This document shows positions 15,002 to 16,894 of a DNA stretch of 16,894 nt, piece by piece. Under the pieces are notes generated by a model, which searched no databases, was not told where the DNA came from, and worked only from the letters and a program-made list of their open reading frames with translations. Within the stretch, counting starts at the first letter, position 1. Each line of letters begins with the position of its first letter. The stretch is from NCBI GenBank assembly GCA_958413765.1, contig CATYVH010000041.1:1-16894 (forward strand). The letters are read 5' to 3'. A program made the translations under genes and the position numbers. Origin of the DNA: an uncultured Collinsella sp. GTDB taxonomy: Bacteria; Actinomycetota; Coriobacteriia; Coriobacteriales; Coriobacteriaceae.

Positions 15002-15100
15002 CTCCTGGGATTCGGGCCACTCAGCAGATTGATGCCCGATCATAATTCCCAGGAGAAGGGCAAGGGCTCATCAAGGCTGCCGTGCTGAGCGGCAGTTGAT
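15002..15100 (-). promoter_or_regulatory. Structured 5' leader of the P-type ATPase, possible kissing-loop switch
   Basis: On the minus strand hairpin 1 (15100-15070) has arms ATCAACTGCCG and CGGCAG-CC-TTGAT around the 7-nt loop CTCAGCA. A 14-nt linker follows. Hairpin 2 (15055-15002) has outer arms CTCCTGGGA (15055-15047) and TCCCAGGAG (15010-15002), inner arms TCGGGC/GCCCGA, and a 16-nt loop containing TGCTGAG (15026-15020). The two loops are perfectly complementary over 7 nt, and the AGGAG of the ribosome-binding site is in the 3' arm of hairpin 2. This would allow switching of translation. I recognise no known riboswitch class in it. Confidence 0.65.
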
Positions 15101-15109
15101 AGTGGAGCT

Positions 15110-15139
15110 ATGGTACCCCAAAGCGACGCGTCTAGCCAA
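15110..15139 (-). promoter_or_regulatory. Candidate promoter of the P-type ATPase
   Basis: On the minus strand TTGGCT (15139-15134) and TACCAT (15115-15110) are separated by 18 bp, each matching four of six consensus positions. The predicted start site lies just before hairpin 1 of the leader, so the leader would begin with that hairpin, which supports the pairing. Confidence 0.45.
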
Positions 15140-15339
15140 AACAATCGGTTTGGAAATATGGTCCGCACGCAACGGTGCAGACCGTGTGATGCTCAACATT
15201 GGTAAAACGTTTTTTCTTCGGCACATCGCCAAACTGACATATCGCCCAGATAGCAGCGCTTGGAGTGGTTGGTAAAGATTTTTCATATACCGTTTTTCCC
15301 GCAAAAAATGAACTTCCATTTCGGCATACGGTCGATTTT
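15140..15339. other. AT-richer divergent intergenic region, no gene recognised
   Basis: No credible coding region is visible in these 200 bases. An imperfect dyad occurs at 15160-15183 (GGTC-C-GCAC with GTGC-A-GACC). The string TTGGTAAA recurs at 15199 and 15269, each before a T run. The base composition is clearly lower in GC than the flanking genes. It could hold regulatory sites for pyk or the ATPase. Confidence 0.4.
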
Positions 15340-15370
15340 TTGGGGTATTCGGTCGGCATTTCGTTATAAT
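15340..15370 (+). promoter_or_regulatory. Candidate promoter of pyruvate kinase
   Basis: A perfect TATAAT -10 box lies at 15365-15370. The best -35 candidate is TTGGGG (15340-15345) at a long 19-bp spacing, so activity may rely on the strong -10. The leader is about 57 nt long and includes GGAGGT (15424-15429) before the ATG at 15434. Confidence 0.6.
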
Positions 15371-15433
15371 CATCTCGGTTTTATTTCTTATGGTTTATCT
15401 ATCAGCGCAAGACGATGTCAGATGGAGGTCTGA

Positions 15434-16894
15434 ATGTACAAGCGCACTAAGATTGTATGCACCATGGGTCCCGCCTGCGATAGCGACGAGACCATCCGCG
15501 AGATGATCAAGGCGGGCATGAACGTCGCCCGTTTTAACTTCTCGCACGGCTCCTACGACGAGCACCACGGTCGCATCGAGCGCGTCCGCCGTATTTCCAA
15601 GGAGCTCGGTCTGCCTGTCGGCATCCTGCTCGACACCAAGGGCCCCGAGGTCCGCACCGGCCTTCTGGTCGACGGCAAGAAGGTTGCCGTCAAGACCGGC
15701 GATAAGATCGTCGTCACCGCTCAGCCCACGTCCGAGGATTTCCACGGCACCGCTGAGCACATCTCCCTCGACTACCTGGCTCTGCCTTCCGAGGTCGAGA
15801 AGGGCTCCCTCATCCTGATCGATGACGGCCTGGTTGCCCTCGAGGTCGAGTCCGTCAGTGGCCAGGACATGACCTGCGTCGTTAAGAACGACGGCCTGAT
15901 CGGCGAGCGCAAGGGCGTCAACATGCCCAACGTCAACATCTCGCTGCCCGCCATCACCGAGCGCGATCGTCAGGACATCCTCTTTGGCCTGACCGAGAAC
16001 ATCGACTACATCGCCGCTTCCTTCATCCGTGACGGCGAGTCCGTCCGCGGCATCCGCAAGCTTTGCCGCGAGAACGGTGGCGAGCACGTGACGATCTTCC
16101 CGAAGATCGAGTGCGCCCTGGGCGTCGAGAACTTCGACGAGATCCTCGAGGCTTCCGACGGCATCATGGTCGCCCGTGGCGACCTGGGTATCGAGATCAA
16201 GCCCGAGCTCGTTCCGCACATCCAGAAGGAGATCATCGCCAAGTGCAACGCGGCCTACAAGCCCGTTATCACCGCTACGCAGATGCTCGACTCCATGCAG
16301 CAGAACCCGCGCCCGACGCGCGCCGAGGTTGCCGACGTTGCTAACGCCATCTACGACGGCACCGACGCCGTTATGCTCTCTGGCGAGTCCGCTGCCGGTA
16401 AGTACCCGGTCGAGGCCGTCAAGATGCAGGCCAGCATTGCTCTCGAGACCGAGAAGTACCTCCCGGCCCACGCTCCGCTCGAGGTTCCGGCCGACGCTCA
16501 CGGCACCCGCGTCGTCAACAACGTTGTGGGTATGTCCGCTGTGAACATGGCCGCCACCGTTGGCGCCAAGTGCATCACCGTGCCGACGACCACCGGTCGT
16601 ACCGCACGCCTGATCTCGCACTTCCGTCCCAACATGCCGATCTGCGCGTTCTCCCGCCACGAGTGGGCCGTCCAGCAGATGATCATGTACTGGGGCGTTA
16701 TCCCGCACCAGGCCGAGATTACCCAGGGCACCGTCAACGGCACGATCGTCAAGGCGATCGAGACCGCTAAGGAGCTCGGCTACGTCGAGGCCGGCGATCT
16801 GACCGTCGCTACCGCCGGCGATCCCCGCATGAGTGTTCAGCTCGAGGACAAGGTCTCCTCGACCAACGTCGCTTACGTCGCTCAGGTGCGCTAA
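15434..16894 (+). CDS. pyk: Pyruvate kinase
   Basis: This complete 486-residue enzyme converts phosphoenolpyruvate and ADP to pyruvate and ATP, the last step of glycolysis. It has the TIM-barrel A domain (about 1-70 and 165-345) with MNVARFNFSHG (29-39), DTKGPEVRTG (67-76), catalytic KIE at Lys224-Glu226, VARGDLGIEI (246-255), TATQMLDSM (280-288) and the long signature VADVANAIYDGTDAVMLSGE (299-318). The B domain (about 75-165) and C-terminal allosteric domain (about 350-486, TTTGRTARLISHFRPN) are intact. There is no extra PEP-utilising domain at the C terminus, unlike some Gram-positive forms. Codons are strongly biased to C-ending forms, as in highly expressed genes. ATG 15434 has GGAGGT upstream. 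The stop codon is the last three bases of the window. Confidence 0.97.
   Translation: MYKRTKIVCTMGPACDSDETIREMIKAGMNVARFNFSHGSYDEHHGRIERVRRISKELGLPVGILLDTKGPEVRTGLLVDGKKVAVKTGDKIVVTAQPTSEDFHGTAEHISLDYLALPSEVEKGSLILIDDGLVALEVESVSGQDMTCVVKNDGLIGERKGVNMPNVNISLPAITERDRQDILFGLTENIDYIAASFIRDGESVRGIRKLCRENGGEHVTIFPKIECALGVENFDEILEASDGIMVARGDLGIEIKPELVPHIQKEIIAKCNAAYKPVITATQMLDSMQQNPRPTRAEVADVANAIYDGTDAVMLSGESAAGKYPVEAVKMQASIALETEKYLPAHAPLEVPADAHGTRVVNNVVGMSAVNMAATVGAKCITVPTTTGRTARLISHFRPNMPICAFSRHEWAVQQMIMYWGVIPHQAEITQGTVNGTIVKAIETAKELGYVEAGDLTVATAGDPRMSVQLEDKVSSTNVAYVAQVR

Noticed and set aside
14937..15043. Possible 35-codon upstream ORF starting in the ATPase leader (ATG at 15043, overlapping the ATPase start out of frame)
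   Set aside because: Its ribosome site is weak and the product is Arg/Gly-rich with no pattern. It could matter for regulation, but the sequence alone does not support it.
12742..15045. 767-codon open frame on the plus strand opposite the P-type ATPase
   Set aside because: It mirrors the strongly biased GC-rich codons of the ATPase. The translation is His/Asp/Gly/Leu-rich without domain motifs, and the ATPase on the other strand is complete.
15071..15373. 100-codon minus-strand frame upstream of the ATPase
   Set aside because: It crosses the candidate ATPase promoter and the first leader hairpin and has no convincing protein features.
15395..16708. 437-codon open frame on the minus strand opposite pyk
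   Set aside because: It is an antisense shadow of a highly expressed gene with C-ending codons; no motif is recognisable and pyk is intact.

Overview
The window looks like chromosomal DNA of a high-GC Gram-positive bacterium, most likely a gut Coriobacteriia member such as Collinsella. This is inferred from GC-rich codon use, a compact single-operon Tad pilus locus with no outer-membrane secretin, and the style of the toxin-antitoxin and TadG-like proteins. No 16S or other decisive marker is present, so the genus is not proven. Every gene except the last is on the minus strand.

Region 1 (1-370) carries tRNA-Phe(GAA) on the minus strand with a good promoter and an intrinsic terminator. The tRNA 3' end plus terminator is repeated perfectly 186 bp further on (6-68 and 192-254). 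The 123 bp between the copies are packed with hairpins. Region 2 (433-1038) is a small toxin-antitoxin operon, toxin first, with a palindrome over its candidate promoter.

Region 3 (1042-10644, read right to left) is a nearly gap-free tad/Flp pilus operon: cpaB, tadZ, tadA ATPase, tadB, tadC, Flp pilin, an unknown membrane-anchored protein, a small pseudopilin, tadE, a large TadG-like protein, a second TadE-like protein and a DUF192 protein. Most junctions overlap by 1-40 nt, implying translational coupling. TadA powers assembly on the TadB/TadC platform, TadZ probably localises the machine, CpaB is an envelope assembly factor, and Flp plus the pseudopilins build the fibre. Four of the products share an A|Q-x-T-x-E processing motif. 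No prepilin peptidase is in the window.

Region 4 (10719-12165) holds the candidate tad promoter, then rsgA (ribosome assembly GTPase) with its own terminator. Region 5 (12130-15139) is a P-type Ca2+-ATPase-like gene followed by a 100-bp imperfect inverted repeat and a strong terminator. Its 5' leader is the most interesting item: two stable hairpins whose loops are perfectly complementary over 7 nt, with the second hairpin containing the Shine-Dalgarno sequence. This resembles a kissing-loop translational switch.

Region 6 (15140-16894) is a divergent AT-richer intergenic region and a complete pyruvate kinase gene on the plus strand, ending at the last base of the window.
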